Source of the DNA: an uncultured Clostridia bacterium
Lineage (GTDB): Bacteria; Bacillota; Clostridia; Christensenellales; Aristaeellaceae
Assembly: GCA_946407745.1 (NCBI GenBank)
Contig: CAMJPQ010000005.1
Coordinates: 1 to 64,000, forward strand
Reading direction: 5' to 3'
DNA: 64,000 bases
Under the pieces are notes generated by a model. That model was not told the origin of the DNA. It did no database searches and worked only from the letters and a program-made list of their open reading frames with translations. Positions 8,580 through 16,290 of the stretch are shown here, in pieces (the stretch's first letter is position 1; each line of letters starts with the position of its first letter). The position numbers and the translations under genes are program-made.

Positions 8580-8853
8580 AGCAGATGATCCTGGGGTGCG
8601 CGACAGTCTCTTGGTTTTCGCCGCATCTTCACAAATGGAGCTCGCGTCCAAGCTGTTGATGTCATGCCCCCGTCTTTGACGCTAGGGGACGGCAGAAATG
8701 CAGCGGCAGAGCACCAGCCCGTTATTCATAGCGGGTGAAAAAGCGGAGGCATCGACATCCTGGGTCATCTCATTTATGTACAATTCAAGACGGAAACAGC
8801 GCTGGCGGGCGAAGACTGTCAGGCTTTTTCTTTGCCCACGGAGGGCAATTTTT
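8580..8853 (+). ncRNA. Structured non-coding RNA candidate, class unknown
   Basis: A unit of about 270 nt lies between a perfect promoter and a T5 hairpin terminator, with no convincing ORF. Long-range pairing is visible: GACAGTC (8602-8608) and TTCGCC (8617-8622) pair in register with the contiguous GGCGAA-GACTGTC (8808-8820), 13 Watson-Crick pairs with one 8-nt bulge. A competing helix, AGATGATCC (8583-8591) with GGGTCATCT (8762-8770), is also possible. Local hairpins include CCCGTTA-TTCA-TAGCGGG (8718-8735) and CGTC-TTT-GACG with flanking CCCC/GGGG (near 8667-8688). I see no SRP RNA, tmRNA or RNase P signature; a divergent 6S-like RNA is possible but not shown. Confidence 0.55.
8832..8853 (+). 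terminator. Terminator of the non-coding unit
   Basis: TTGCCC (8832-8837), loop ACGGA, GGGCAA (8843-8848), then five T. It ends the putative RNA before the GH3 gene. Confidence 0.75.
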
Positions 8854-8858
8854 ATGTC

Positions 8859-8887
8859 TTGTATTTGTCAACCCTATGCGCTACAAT
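8859..8887 (+). promoter_or_regulatory. Possible promoter for the GH3 gene
   Basis: TTGTAT (8859-8864), 17 bp, TACAAT (8882-8887), placed between the RNA terminator and the GH3 start at 8931. The -35 is weak. Confidence 0.45.
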
Positions 8888-8930
8888 GGGAATACAAATC
8901 ACGCCCGACAGAGGCGGCTGGGAGGTACAC

Positions 8931-11147
8931 ATGGATATCGAAAAACTGCTTTCCGAGATGACGATAGAGGAGAAAGCGGCGCTGTGCCAGGGCGCGGATG
9001 CCTGGCACACGGTTGCTGTCGAGCGCGTGGGCGTGCCGGAGGTGTGCGTCAGTGACGGCCCTCACGGCCTTCGCAAGGTGAACAGGGACGGAGTGACCGT
9101 GAAGGCAGTGTGCTTCCCCACCGCGGTCGGCACGGCGGCTTCCTTCAGCAGAGAGTTGCTGGAAGAGCTCGGCGGGGCGATCGGTGATGCCTGCCGCGAG
9201 GAGGATGTGCATGTGATTCTCGGCCCGGCGGCCAATATCAAGCGCACGCCGCTGTGCGGGCGCAATTTTGAGTACTTCAGCGAGGATCCCTACCTCTCCG
9301 GCGAAACAGCCGCGGCCTTCATCCGCGGTGTACAGCGCAAGGGGGTCGGCACATCGCTGAAGCATTACGCGATGAACAACCAGGAGACGCGCCGCCTCAC
9401 GGTGTCCGCCGAGGTGGATGAGCGCGCCGAGCGGGAGATCTACCTCACCTCCTTTGAGCGCGCGGTGAAGGGCGGCAAGCCCTGGACAGTGATGTGCTCC
9501 TACAACAAGGTCAACGGCGTGTATTCCAGCGAGAACGAGCGCCTGCAGGAGCAGGTGCTGCGCCGCGAGTGGGGCTTTGACGGCATGGTGATGACCGACT
9601 GGGGCGCCTGCAACGACCATGTGAAGGGTGTGGCTTCCGGCGTGGAGCTGGAGATGCCGCGCTCCGGAGACGACAGCGACCGCCTGCTGGTGGAGGCGGT
9701 GAAGAGCGGCCGCCTGAGCGAGGAGACGCTGACAGAGGCGGCCCGGCGCGTGCTGCGCCTGGCGCAGCGGGTCTATGCGGCGGAGGGTAAGCCGGAGGAC
9801 TTTGACCTGGGCGTGCAGCACCACCAGGCGCGCAAGTATGCACGCGAGGCCATGGTGCTGCTGAAGAATGACGGCGCGGTGCTGCCCATCCGCGGGAATC
9901 GGAAGGTGGCCTTTATCGGCCAGTTTGCGGAAAAGCCCCGCTACCAGGGCGGCGGCTCCAGCCACATCAACGTGACAGAGGAGCTGAGCGCGCTGGAAGC
10001 GGTGCGTTCTGTGTGCCCGGTGACCTATGCACAGGGCTTTGACATGGAAACGGACAGCGTGGACGCCGCCATGGAAGCGGAGGCGGTGCGTCTGGCGGGA
10101 GAGGCCGACGTGGCTGTGCTGTTTATCGGCCTGCCGGAGCGCATTGAGAGCGAGGGCTATGACAGGGCGGACATGAAGCTGCCGCCCAACCAGAACCATC
10201 TGGTCAGCGCCGTGGCGGCCGTGCAGCCGAATACCGTGGTGGTGCTGCACAACGGTTCGCCTGTGGAAATGCCCTGGCTGAACGAAGTGCCAGCGATCCT
10301 TGAGGCCTATCTGGGCGGCCAGGCGGGCGGCGGCGCGGTGGTGGACCTGCTGTTTGGCGCGGTGTCTCCCTCGGCCAAGCTCGCGGAGACCTTCCCCCTG
10401 CGCCTGGAGGACACGCCTTCCTACCTCAACTTCCCCGGCGACAAACAGAAGGTCCGCTACGCGGAGAGCATCTGGGTGGGCTACCGCTATTATGACAAAA
10501 AGAACATGGCGGTTGCCTTCCCGTTCGGCCACGGCCTGACCTATACCACCTTCCAGTACGAGAACCTGCGGCTTTCCTCACCCGTTTTCAGCGGGGAGAA
10601 GATCACCGCCTCGGTGGATGTTACCAATACCGGCTCTTTCCCGGCCGCGGAGGTGGTGCAGTTCTACATCCGCCCGGACCATGCCGGAAAGGAACGCCCG
10701 GTGCGCGAACTGAAGGGCTATGGGAAGATCTTCCTGAACCCCGGCGAAACCGGCACCGTCACCGCTGAACTGGATGCCCGCTCCTTTGCCTACTGGGAGG
10801 AGGAGATTCACGACTGGTATGCCGAGCCCGGCCTGTATCAGGTGGAAGCCGCCGCGTCCAGCCGGGATATCCGCCTCTGCGCGCCGGTGGAGGTCGCGCT
10901 GCCTGCGCGGAAGGTGACGCTGAACGGCGATTCCCTGGTTCGTGACGCGCTGCAGATTCCCGGCGCGCTGGAGCTGATTGAGGAAACACGGCGCCGCTAT
11001 GGGCAGGGTGTGATGACTGATGAGCAGTGGCAGGGCTTCCGCCGCTGGTTCCACGACACGCCCCTGCACGGGCTGGTGACCTCGCTGGGGCTGTCCCGCG
11101 AGAAGACGGGCTGGTTTGTGCAGGAACTGATGAACCTGCAGAAATAA
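8931..11147 (+). CDS. Glycoside hydrolase family 3, beta-glucosidase type
   Basis: A 738-residue enzyme with the three-part layout of clostridial GH3 beta-glucosidases: an N-terminal TIM-barrel-like domain (~1-290), an alpha/beta sandwich (~300-500) and a C-terminal fibronectin III-like domain (~580-660). The nucleophile motif GMVMTDWGA lies near residue 219, with KHYAMNNQETRR near 144 as the substrate-binding KH motif. There is no signal peptide, so it probably acts in the cytoplasm on imported beta-glucosides or xylosides. The start was set at the ATG with GGGAGGT 5 nt upstream rather than the longer frame. The sugar specificity cannot be read from sequence. Confidence 0.92.
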   Translation: MDIEKLLSEMTIEEKAALCQGADAWHTVAVERVGVPEVCVSDGPHGLRKVNRDGVTVKAVCFPTAVGTAASFSRELLEELGGAIGDACREEDVHVILGPAANIKRTPLCGRNFEYFSEDPYLSGETAAAFIRGVQRKGVGTSLKHYAMNNQETRRLTVSAEVDERAEREIYLTSFERAVKGGKPWTVMCSYNKVNGVYSSENERLQEQVLRREWGFDGMVMTDWGACNDHVKGVASGVELEMPRSGDDSDRLLVEAVKSGRLSEETLTEAARRVLRLAQRVYAAEGKPEDFDLGVQHHQARKYAREAMVLLKNDGAVLPIRGNRKVAFIGQFAEKPRYQGGGSSHINVTEELSALEAVRSVCPVTYAQGFDMETDSVDAAMEAEAVRLAGEADVAVLFIGLPERIESEGYDRADMKLPPNQNHLVSAVAAVQPNTVVVLHNGSPVEMPWLNEVPAILEAYLGGQAGGGAVVDLLFGAVSPSAKLAETFPLRLEDTPSYLNFPGDKQKVRYAESIWVGYRYYDKKNMAVAFPFGHGLTYTTFQYENLRLSSPVFSGEKITASVDVTNTGSFPAAEVVQFYIRPDHAGKERPVRELKGYGKIFLNPGETGTVTAELDARSFAYWEEEIHDWYAEPGLYQVEAAASSRDIRLCAPVEVALPARKVTLNGDSLVRDALQIPGALELIEETRRRYGQGVMTDEQWQGFRRWFHDTPLHGLVTSLGLSREKTGWFVQELMNLQK

Positions 11148-11160
11148 AGCCGACACAAAA

Positions 11161-11189
11161 GCCCTCCGCCGTGGCGCATGGCGGAGGGC
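11161..11189 (+). terminator. Ten-bp hairpin after GH3
   Basis: GCCCTCCGCC (11161-11170) pairs perfectly with GGCGGAGGGC (11180-11189). No T-tract follows on the plus strand, so it may attenuate or stabilise rather than fully terminate transcription into the ABC gene. Confidence 0.5.
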
Positions 11190-11219
11190 ATGACATACAT
11201 TCGAAATGACGGAGGAACC

Positions 11220-11957
11220 ATGACGGCCCCGATGGTGACAGTGTCCCATGTCAGCATGGATTTTCGCCTGGACCGCAACGCCACCAGCAACCTGAAGGAG
11301 TGGGCGGTCAACGCGCTCAGCGGCAGGCGGCGTGTTGAAACCTTCCACGCCCTGGAGGACGTGTCCTTTGACGTGGAGCAGGGCACGGTGATGGGGCTGA
11401 TCGGCCACAATGGCGCGGGCAAGAGCACGGTGCTGAAGGTCATCAGCGGCATTTACAGGCCCACAGCGGGCAGCGCGACGGCCAGAGGTCGTGTGGTGCC
11501 GATGCTGGAGCTCGGCTCCGGCTTTGACCCTGACCTGAGCGGCAGGGAGAACATACTGCTCAACGGCTCCATACTCGGCTATACCAAGGATTATCTCTAC
11601 AGCCACCTGCAGGAGATCATCGACTATTCCGAGCTGGGAGAGTTTATCCAGCAGCCCCTGAAGACCTATTCCTCCGGCATGCTGGCCCGCCTGGCGTTTT
11701 CCATTGCCACCGTGGTGGAACCGGATGTGCTGATTGTGGATGAAATCCTGGCTGTAGGCGACGAGCACTTCCAGCGCAAGAGCCGTGCCCGCATGATGGA
11801 GCTGATGGGCGGGGGCGCGACGGTGCTGTTTGTCAGCCACGACCTGAGCCAGATACGCGAAATGTGCTCCAGCGTGGTGTGGCTGGACCACGGCCGGGTG
11901 CGGCAGTGGGGCGAAACCGAAGAAGTCTGCAGGGCCTACGAGGAGAGTGTGCTATGA
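11220..11957 (+). CDS. ABC transporter ATP-binding protein, polysaccharide/teichoic acid export type
   Basis: A 245-residue ATPase of the TagH/Wzt/RfbB kind, which powers export of lipid-linked polysaccharides. Walker A GHNGAGKST is at ~61-69. The class-specific MLELGSGFDPDLSGREN follows at ~95-111, then the signature YSSGMLARL (~150), Walker B VLIVDEILAVGD (~170) and the H-loop FVSHDL. There is no C-terminal carbohydrate-binding domain. The start ATG at 11220 has GGAGGA 5 nt upstream. The membrane permease partner normally encoded next to it is absent; instead it overlaps rlmH by 4 nt. Confidence 0.88.
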   Translation: MTAPMVTVSHVSMDFRLDRNATSNLKEWAVNALSGRRRVETFHALEDVSFDVEQGTVMGLIGHNGAGKSTVLKVISGIYRPTAGSATARGRVVPMLELGSGFDPDLSGRENILLNGSILGYTKDYLYSHLQEIIDYSELGEFIQQPLKTYSSGMLARLAFSIATVVEPDVLIVDEILAVGDEHFQRKSRARMMELMGGGATVLFVSHDLSQIREMCSSVVWLDHGRVRQWGETEEVCRAYEESVL

Positions 11958-12433
11958 GGGTGAGTATCCTCTGTGTGGGCAAGCTGAAGGAAAAGCCGTA
12001 CCGCGCCATGGCGGATGAGTACCTCAAGCGGCTTGGCCGCTACGGCCGGTACACAGAGGTGGAGCTGCCCGACCTGCCGGAGGCGCAGAAGGCATCCCCG
12101 GCGGAGGAAAAGCAGGTGAAGGACAGGGAGGGCGAGGCGCTGCTGAGGGCCATACGTCCCGGGCAGAGGGTGATCGCCCTCACCCTGACTGGGAAGGAAT
12201 ATACCTCTCCGGAGTTTGCCGAACGCCTGGACAGCCTGGCAGTGCAGGGCATCGGCGATGTGGCCTTTGTCATTGGCGGTTCGCTGGGGCTGAGCGAAAC
12301 TGTGCTTGCCCGCGCAGACGAGGAGCTGTGCCTGGGCAGAATGACCTATCCCCACCAACTGGCCCGGGTGATGCTGCTGGAGCAGCTGTACCGCGCGGCC
12401 AAAATCAGCGCGGGGGAGAGATATCACAAGTAA
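11954..12433 (+). CDS. rlmH: 23S rRNA (pseudouridine-1915 N3)-methyltransferase RlmH
   Basis: A 159-residue SPOUT-class trefoil-knot methyltransferase that methylates pseudouridine 1915 of helix 69 using SAM. The length is exactly typical. Seen: the MRVSILCVGKLKEKPYRAMADEY N-terminus, FVIGGSLGLSE (~105-115) and the C-terminal LARVMLLEQLYRAAKISAGERYHK with the conserved LxEQLYRA and final tyrosine-histidine. The start overlaps the ABC gene stop (ATGA), so translation is coupled. A strong bidirectional terminator follows. Confidence 0.96.
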   Translation: MRVSILCVGKLKEKPYRAMADEYLKRLGRYGRYTEVELPDLPEAQKASPAEEKQVKDREGEALLRAIRPGQRVIALTLTGKEYTSPEFAERLDSLAVQGIGDVAFVIGGSLGLSETVLARADEELCLGRMTYPHQLARVMLLEQLYRAAKISAGERYHK

Positions 12434-12446
12434 AACGTATTTCTGC

Positions 12447-12512
12447 AAAAAAAGTGTTATCCTGACGGAAAAGCCTGTGTTCGGTATTTCCTTTCAGGAT
12501 AACACTTTTATT
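12447..12512. terminator. Bidirectional terminator between rlmH and argD
   Basis: AAAAGTGTTATCCTG (12450-12464) and CAGGATAACACTTTT (12495-12509) are a perfect 15-bp inverted repeat around a 30-nt loop. A and T tracts on the two sides suit both convergent transcripts. Confidence 0.8.
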
Positions 12513-12527
12513 CTGCCTGCCGGCGGA

Positions 12528-13688
12528 TTATCTGCATGCCTCCCGGATGACCTCCGCTGCTTTTTCCAGCAGCGGCATGGGGATGTTCAGGGCGGGCAGC
12601 AGACGCACCTTGTCCTTGGCTGTGAGGCACAGCACGCCGCGCTGCATGCAGGCGGCCACCACGTCTCCCGCGGGCTTGACGGTTTTCAGGCCAATCATCA
12701 GGCCTATGCCGGAAACCGACTCGATGCCCTCCGCGCCGGTGAAGACATTAAACAGGTACGCGCTCTTTTCCCGCACCGAGGCCAGCAGGGCGTCGTCTAT
12801 GCGGCGCAGCACGCTCAGGGCGGCGGCGCAGCACACCGGGTTGCCGCCGAAGGTGGAGCCGTGGTCGCCGTAGCCCAGCACATTTTGCACCTTGTCCCCC
12901 AGCAGGGTCGCGCCCAGCGGCAGGCCGCCCGCCAGCCCCTTGGCTGTAGAGACGATATCCGGCTGGATGCCGTAGTTCATGTAGGCATACAGCTGCCCGG
13001 TCCTGCCGTTGCCGGTCTGCACTTCATCCACCATGAGGGGGATGTCCCTTTCCCGGGCAAGCGCTGCCACGCCGCGCACAAAGTCCTCGCTCAGGGGCAC
13101 CACGCCGCCCTCGCCCTGCACGCACTCGATCAGGATGCCGGCCACCGGCACGGTATCCGCCAGTGTCCTCAGTCCCGCCAGATCGCCCGCGGCGACATGG
13201 GCAAAGCCGGGTGTCAGCGGCTGAAACAGCTCGTGATAATGCTCCTGCCCGGTGGCGGCCAGCGTGGTCAGTGTGCGGCCATGGAAGCTGTTTTTCAGCG
13301 TCACAATGGTATAGCACTCCGCGCCGTGCCGCTCGGCGGAGTATTTCCGCGCAGCCTTGATGGCGCACTCGTTGGCCTCCGCGCCGGAATTGGAGAAGAA
13401 AACCTTTTTCATGCCGGTGCGGCTGCACAGAAGCTCCGCCAGGCGGGCGCAGGGCTCAGTGTAGTACAGGTTGGACATATGCTGCACCTTGCCGATCTGC
13501 TCTGTGACCGCGCGCTGCCATTCCTCATCCGCCACGCCGAAGCTGGTGACCGCGATGCCGCTGCCCAGGTCGATGTACTCCTTTCCCTCCTCGTCACGGA
13601 CGACAGAGCCCTTTCCGCTGACGATTTCGAGGGGGAAACGCCTGTAGGTGCCGGCCACATACTGCCGGTCCATTTCCTTGATGTTCAT
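12528..13688 (-). CDS. argD: Acetylornithine aminotransferase
   Basis: A 386-residue PLP enzyme, class III aminotransferase, converting N-acetylglutamate semialdehyde to N-acetylornithine. Seen: YIDLGSGIAVTSFG near residue 41, FFSNSGAEANECAIKAAR (~96-113) for phosphate binding, LMVDEVQTGNGRTG (~215) with the cofactor Asp, and STAKGLAGGLPLGA (~243) with the Schiff-base Lys. Length is normal. Last gene of the arg operon; its ATG overlaps the argB stop by 4 nt. Confidence 0.95.
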   Translation of the reverse strand: MNIKEMDRQYVAGTYRRFPLEIVSGKGSVVRDEEGKEYIDLGSGIAVTSFGVADEEWQRAVTEQIGKVQHMSNLYYTEPCARLAELLCSRTGMKKVFFSNSGAEANECAIKAARKYSAERHGAECYTIVTLKNSFHGRTLTTLAATGQEHYHELFQPLTPGFAHVAAGDLAGLRTLADTVPVAGILIECVQGEGGVVPLSEDFVRGVAALARERDIPLMVDEVQTGNGRTGQLYAYMNYGIQPDIVSTAKGLAGGLPLGATLLGDKVQNVLGYGDHGSTFGGNPVCCAAALSVLRRIDDALLASVREKSAYLFNVFTGAEGIESVSGIGLMIGLKTVKPAGDVVAACMQRGVLCLTAKDKVRLLPALNIPMPLLEKAAEVIREACR

Positions 13689-14554
13689 TCTTCGTCCCTC
13701 CGGATGCGTGTGCCGGCGCCTTCGTTGGTCAGCAGCTCCATCAGGATGGAGTGCGGCACACGCCCGTCCATGATGACGGCGCTCTCCACGCCGGCATCCA
13801 GCGCGGTGATGCAGCAGTCCACCTTGGGAATCATGCCGCCGGAAACCACGCCGGTGCCGTAAAGCGCCTTTGCTTCACTGACGGTCAGGTCCGGGATGAG
13901 GGAAGCCGGGTCGTTCCTGTCCCTCAGCACTCCGGCAATGTCGGTCATCAGGATCAGCCGCTTGGCCGCCAGCGCCCCGGCTATGCGTGCCGCCGCTGTG
14001 TCGCCGTTGATGTTGTAGGCGTTGCCCTCCCGGTCGCAGCCAACGGTGGAAACCACCGGGATATAGCCCTTGTCCAGCAGGTCGGTGACCGGGTGAATGT
14101 GGATTTTGGTAATCTCGCCCACAAACCCCAGGCGCTCGTCCTTCACGCGGGCCTCGATGAGGCGCCCGTCCATGCCGGACAGGCCGATGGCCTTGCCGCC
14201 CTTCATCTCCAGCAGGTTTACCAGCGTTTTGTTTACCTTGCCGGCCAGCACCATCTGCACAATGTCGATCGTTTCCTGATCGGTGACGCGCAGGCCGTCC
14301 ACGAATTCCGCTTTCTTGCCGAGCTTGCCCATCATCTCGGTGATTTCGGGGCCGCCGCCGTGCACCAGCACCACCTTCACCCCGATGAGCCACAGCAGCA
14401 CAATGTCTTCCATCACCTGCTGCTTCAGCTGCTCGTTCACCATGGCGTTTCCGCCATATTTCACCACTACAATTTTACCTGTATAGCGCCTGATGTAGGG
14501 AAGCGCCTGCGTCAGCACCTCTGCCCGCTGCGCGTTGGAAAACTGAAGATCCAT
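13685..14554 (-). CDS. argB: Acetylglutamate kinase
   Basis: A 289-residue amino acid kinase-fold enzyme that phosphorylates N-acetylglutamate. Seen: VVKYGGNAM (~29-37) with the phosphate-binding Lys-Gly-Gly type loop, VLVHGGGPEIT (~62), the GLSGMDGRLIEA segment (~123) and NINGDTAAARIAGALAA (~182). The N-terminal extension of about 20 residues (NAQRAEVLTQALPYIRRYTGK) is the kind found in arginine-inhibited hexameric enzymes, suggesting feedback control by arginine. It follows argJ after 27 bp. Confidence 0.96.
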   Translation of the reverse strand: MDLQFSNAQRAEVLTQALPYIRRYTGKIVVVKYGGNAMVNEQLKQQVMEDIVLLWLIGVKVVLVHGGGPEITEMMGKLGKKAEFVDGLRVTDQETIDIVQMVLAGKVNKTLVNLLEMKGGKAIGLSGMDGRLIEARVKDERLGFVGEITKIHIHPVTDLLDKGYIPVVSTVGCDREGNAYNINGDTAAARIAGALAAKRLILMTDIAGVLRDRNDPASLIPDLTVSEAKALYGTGVVSGGMIPKVDCCITALDAGVESAVIMDGRVPHSILMELLTNEGAGTRIRRDEE

Positions 14555-14581
14555 TGCTATCCTCCAAAGCGGCCTTTCCTG

Positions 14582-15829
14582 TCAGCTTCTGTAGTCGCCG
14601 TTGATGGTCACATATTCATGCGTCAGGTCGCAGCCCCAGGCGGTGGCTTCCTCCGCACCCATGTGCATGTCGCAGTCGAAGCGCACCTCTTTGGCGGCCA
14701 TGAGCCTCGCGGCGGTCTCCTCGTCGAAATCCAGCACCGCGCCGCCGGAATAAAAGCAGATGCTCTCCTTTTCGCCCACCAGCCACACCTCCGGCAGCGC
14801 AGGGTCAAAGTCCACCCCGGCGTAGCCCAGCGCGCACAGTATGCGGCCGCAGTTGGCATCCCCGCCGAATACCATCGCCTTGACCAGGCTGGAGCAGACT
14901 ACCGACTTGGCCAGCTCGCGCGCATGCTGCTTGGTGTCCGCGCCGCGCACCCGCATTTCGATCAGGTGCGTCGCCCCTTCTCCGTCAGCGGCCATGGCCC
15001 TGGTCATCTCCCGGCAGAGGGCGTACAGCGCCTCTTTGAATGCGTCGTAATCCGCCCCCTCCTGCGCAATGGAGCGGTTCCCCGCACAGCCGTTGGCAAG
15101 CACCAGCAGGGTGTCGTTGGTGCTGGTGTCTCCGTCCACGGAGAGCATATTGAAGGTATCCTGCACCACCTCGCTCAGCGCCCTCTGCAGCAGCGCCTGG
15201 TCGATGGCGCAGTCGGTGGTGAGATAGGCGAGCATGGTGCACATGTTGGGATGGATCATCCCGGAGCCCTTGCACATGCCGCCCAGGTGTACCGGCACCA
15301 TGCTCTTGCCGTCAGCGGAGGGCAGGTCAAAGGCCAGCGCGAACTCCTTATTGACGGTGTCGGTGGTCATGATGGCCCGGCTGGCGGCGGTGGCTGCCTC
15401 GGCGGTGGAGCTGAGCGCGCCTGCCAGCATACCGATGCCACTGCAGATTCTGTCCATGGGCAGCAGTGGCCCGATGACGCCGGTGGAGCCGACCAGCACG
15501 GCGTCCCGTGGAAGCTGCAGCAGCTCTGCGGCGCGCGCGGCGGTTTCTTCGCACTGCGCAAGGCCCTTTTCACCCGTGGCCGCGTTGGCGATGCCGGAGT
15601 TGACCACCACGGCCTGCGCGCTTTTCCGGTCCCGCACAATCTGCATATCCCACTGCACGGGGGCGGCCTTGACCCGGTTGGAGGTAAACACGCCGGCTAC
15701 GGCGCAGGGCACCTCGCTGCAGATCATGGCCATGTCGTCTCTGCCCTGATACTTGATGGCTGCCGCGCAGCTGGCGGCGAGGAAGCCCTTTGCGGCGGTC
15801 ACGCCGCCCTCTGTTTTACGTATCATCAC
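14582..15829 (-). CDS. argJ: Bifunctional ornithine acetyltransferase/N-acetylglutamate synthase
   Basis: A 415-residue self-cleaving enzyme that moves acetyl from N-acetylornithine to glutamate and may also use acetyl-CoA. Seen: GGVTAAKGFLAA at the N-terminus, VLVGSTGVIG (~112), GGMCKGSGMIHPNMCTML (~178-195) and the C-terminal LTHEYVTINGDYRS. Autocleavage in this family occurs before the Thr of the (A/C)TML motif; here the preceding residue is Cys instead of the common Ala. Start: GTG at 15829 or ATG three bases later, both after AGGAG. The 5' end overlaps the GNAT gene by 14 nt. Confidence 0.94.
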   Translation of the reverse strand: MMIRKTEGGVTAAKGFLAASCAAAIKYQGRDDMAMICSEVPCAVAGVFTSNRVKAAPVQWDMQIVRDRKSAQAVVVNSGIANAATGEKGLAQCEETAARAAELLQLPRDAVLVGSTGVIGPLLPMDRICSGIGMLAGALSSTAEAATAASRAIMTTDTVNKEFALAFDLPSADGKSMVPVHLGGMCKGSGMIHPNMCTMLAYLTTDCAIDQALLQRALSEVVQDTFNMLSVDGDTSTNDTLLVLANGCAGNRSIAQEGADYDAFKEALYALCREMTRAMAADGEGATHLIEMRVRGADTKQHARELAKSVVCSSLVKAMVFGGDANCGRILCALGYAGVDFDPALPEVWLVGEKESICFYSGGAVLDFDEETAARLMAAKEVRFDCDMHMGAEEATAWGCDLTHEYVTINGDYRS

Positions 15830-16286
15830 TGTCTTCTCCTATAAAGCGGGTGATGTTCTTATCGTTCAGCGCAAACTCGTAATAATTCACATCGGACTTT
15901 TTCCAGCCGATCTGCTTCCAGAAGGCGTTGCCGACGCTGTTGTCCGCGTAGGCAATCAGCGCCACCTTGTTGATGCCCATCTGCCGCAGCTGCTGCATGC
16001 AATAGCCCACCATGCGCGTGCCGATGCCCCGCCTGCGGTACGCCTTGGCGACGCACACATGGTACAGCGCGCCCTGGCGCCCGTCCGAGCCGCACAGTAT
16101 GGAGCCCACAATGCGCCCGTCCGCTACGGCCACCACGCTGGTGGTCGGGTTGCGCTGTATGAAGCGCGTCACATCCTCGCGCGAGTCGTCCAGGGCGCGG
16201 ATGCCGAAGCCGCGGATGGTCAGCCACAGGGCGCGCACCTCATCATAATCCTCTGCCGTCATGGGCAGAATGGCTACTTCTGTCAT
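15816..16286 (-). CDS. GNAT-family N-acetyltransferase inside the arg operon
   Basis: A 156-residue acetyl-CoA-dependent N-acetyltransferase. The core acetyl-CoA loop is YRRRGIGTRMV, with Arg/Gly-x-Gly spacing, at about residues 88-98, preceded by VADGRIVGSILCG and GALYHVCVAKA strands. It lies between argC (4-bp gap) and argJ (14-bp overlap), so it is co-expressed with arginine synthesis. It could be a short ArgA-like glutamate N-acetyltransferase or an unrelated passenger. Its N-terminal EDYDEVRALWLTIRGFG is typical of generic GNATs. A function in the pathway is inference from position only. Confidence 0.85.
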   Translation of the reverse strand: MTEVAILPMTAEDYDEVRALWLTIRGFGIRALDDSREDVTRFIQRNPTTSVVAVADGRIVGSILCGSDGRQGALYHVCVAKAYRRRGIGTRMVGYCMQQLRQMGINKVALIAYADNSVGNAFWKQIGWKKSDVNYYEFALNDKNITRFIGEDSDDT

Positions 16287-16290
16287 ACTG

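Noticed and set aside
8580-8853. SRP RNA, RNase P RNA or tmRNA as identity of the ncRNA
   Set aside because: No GGAAGCAGC-type SRP loop, no GAGGAAAGUCC RNase P core and no tRNA-like ends or tag frame were found. A 6S assignment was considered but not supported well enough to name.
13751-15844. 697-residue plus-strand frame opposite argB/argJ
   Set aside because: Antisense to two complete arginine enzymes; His/Gly-rich mirror composition.
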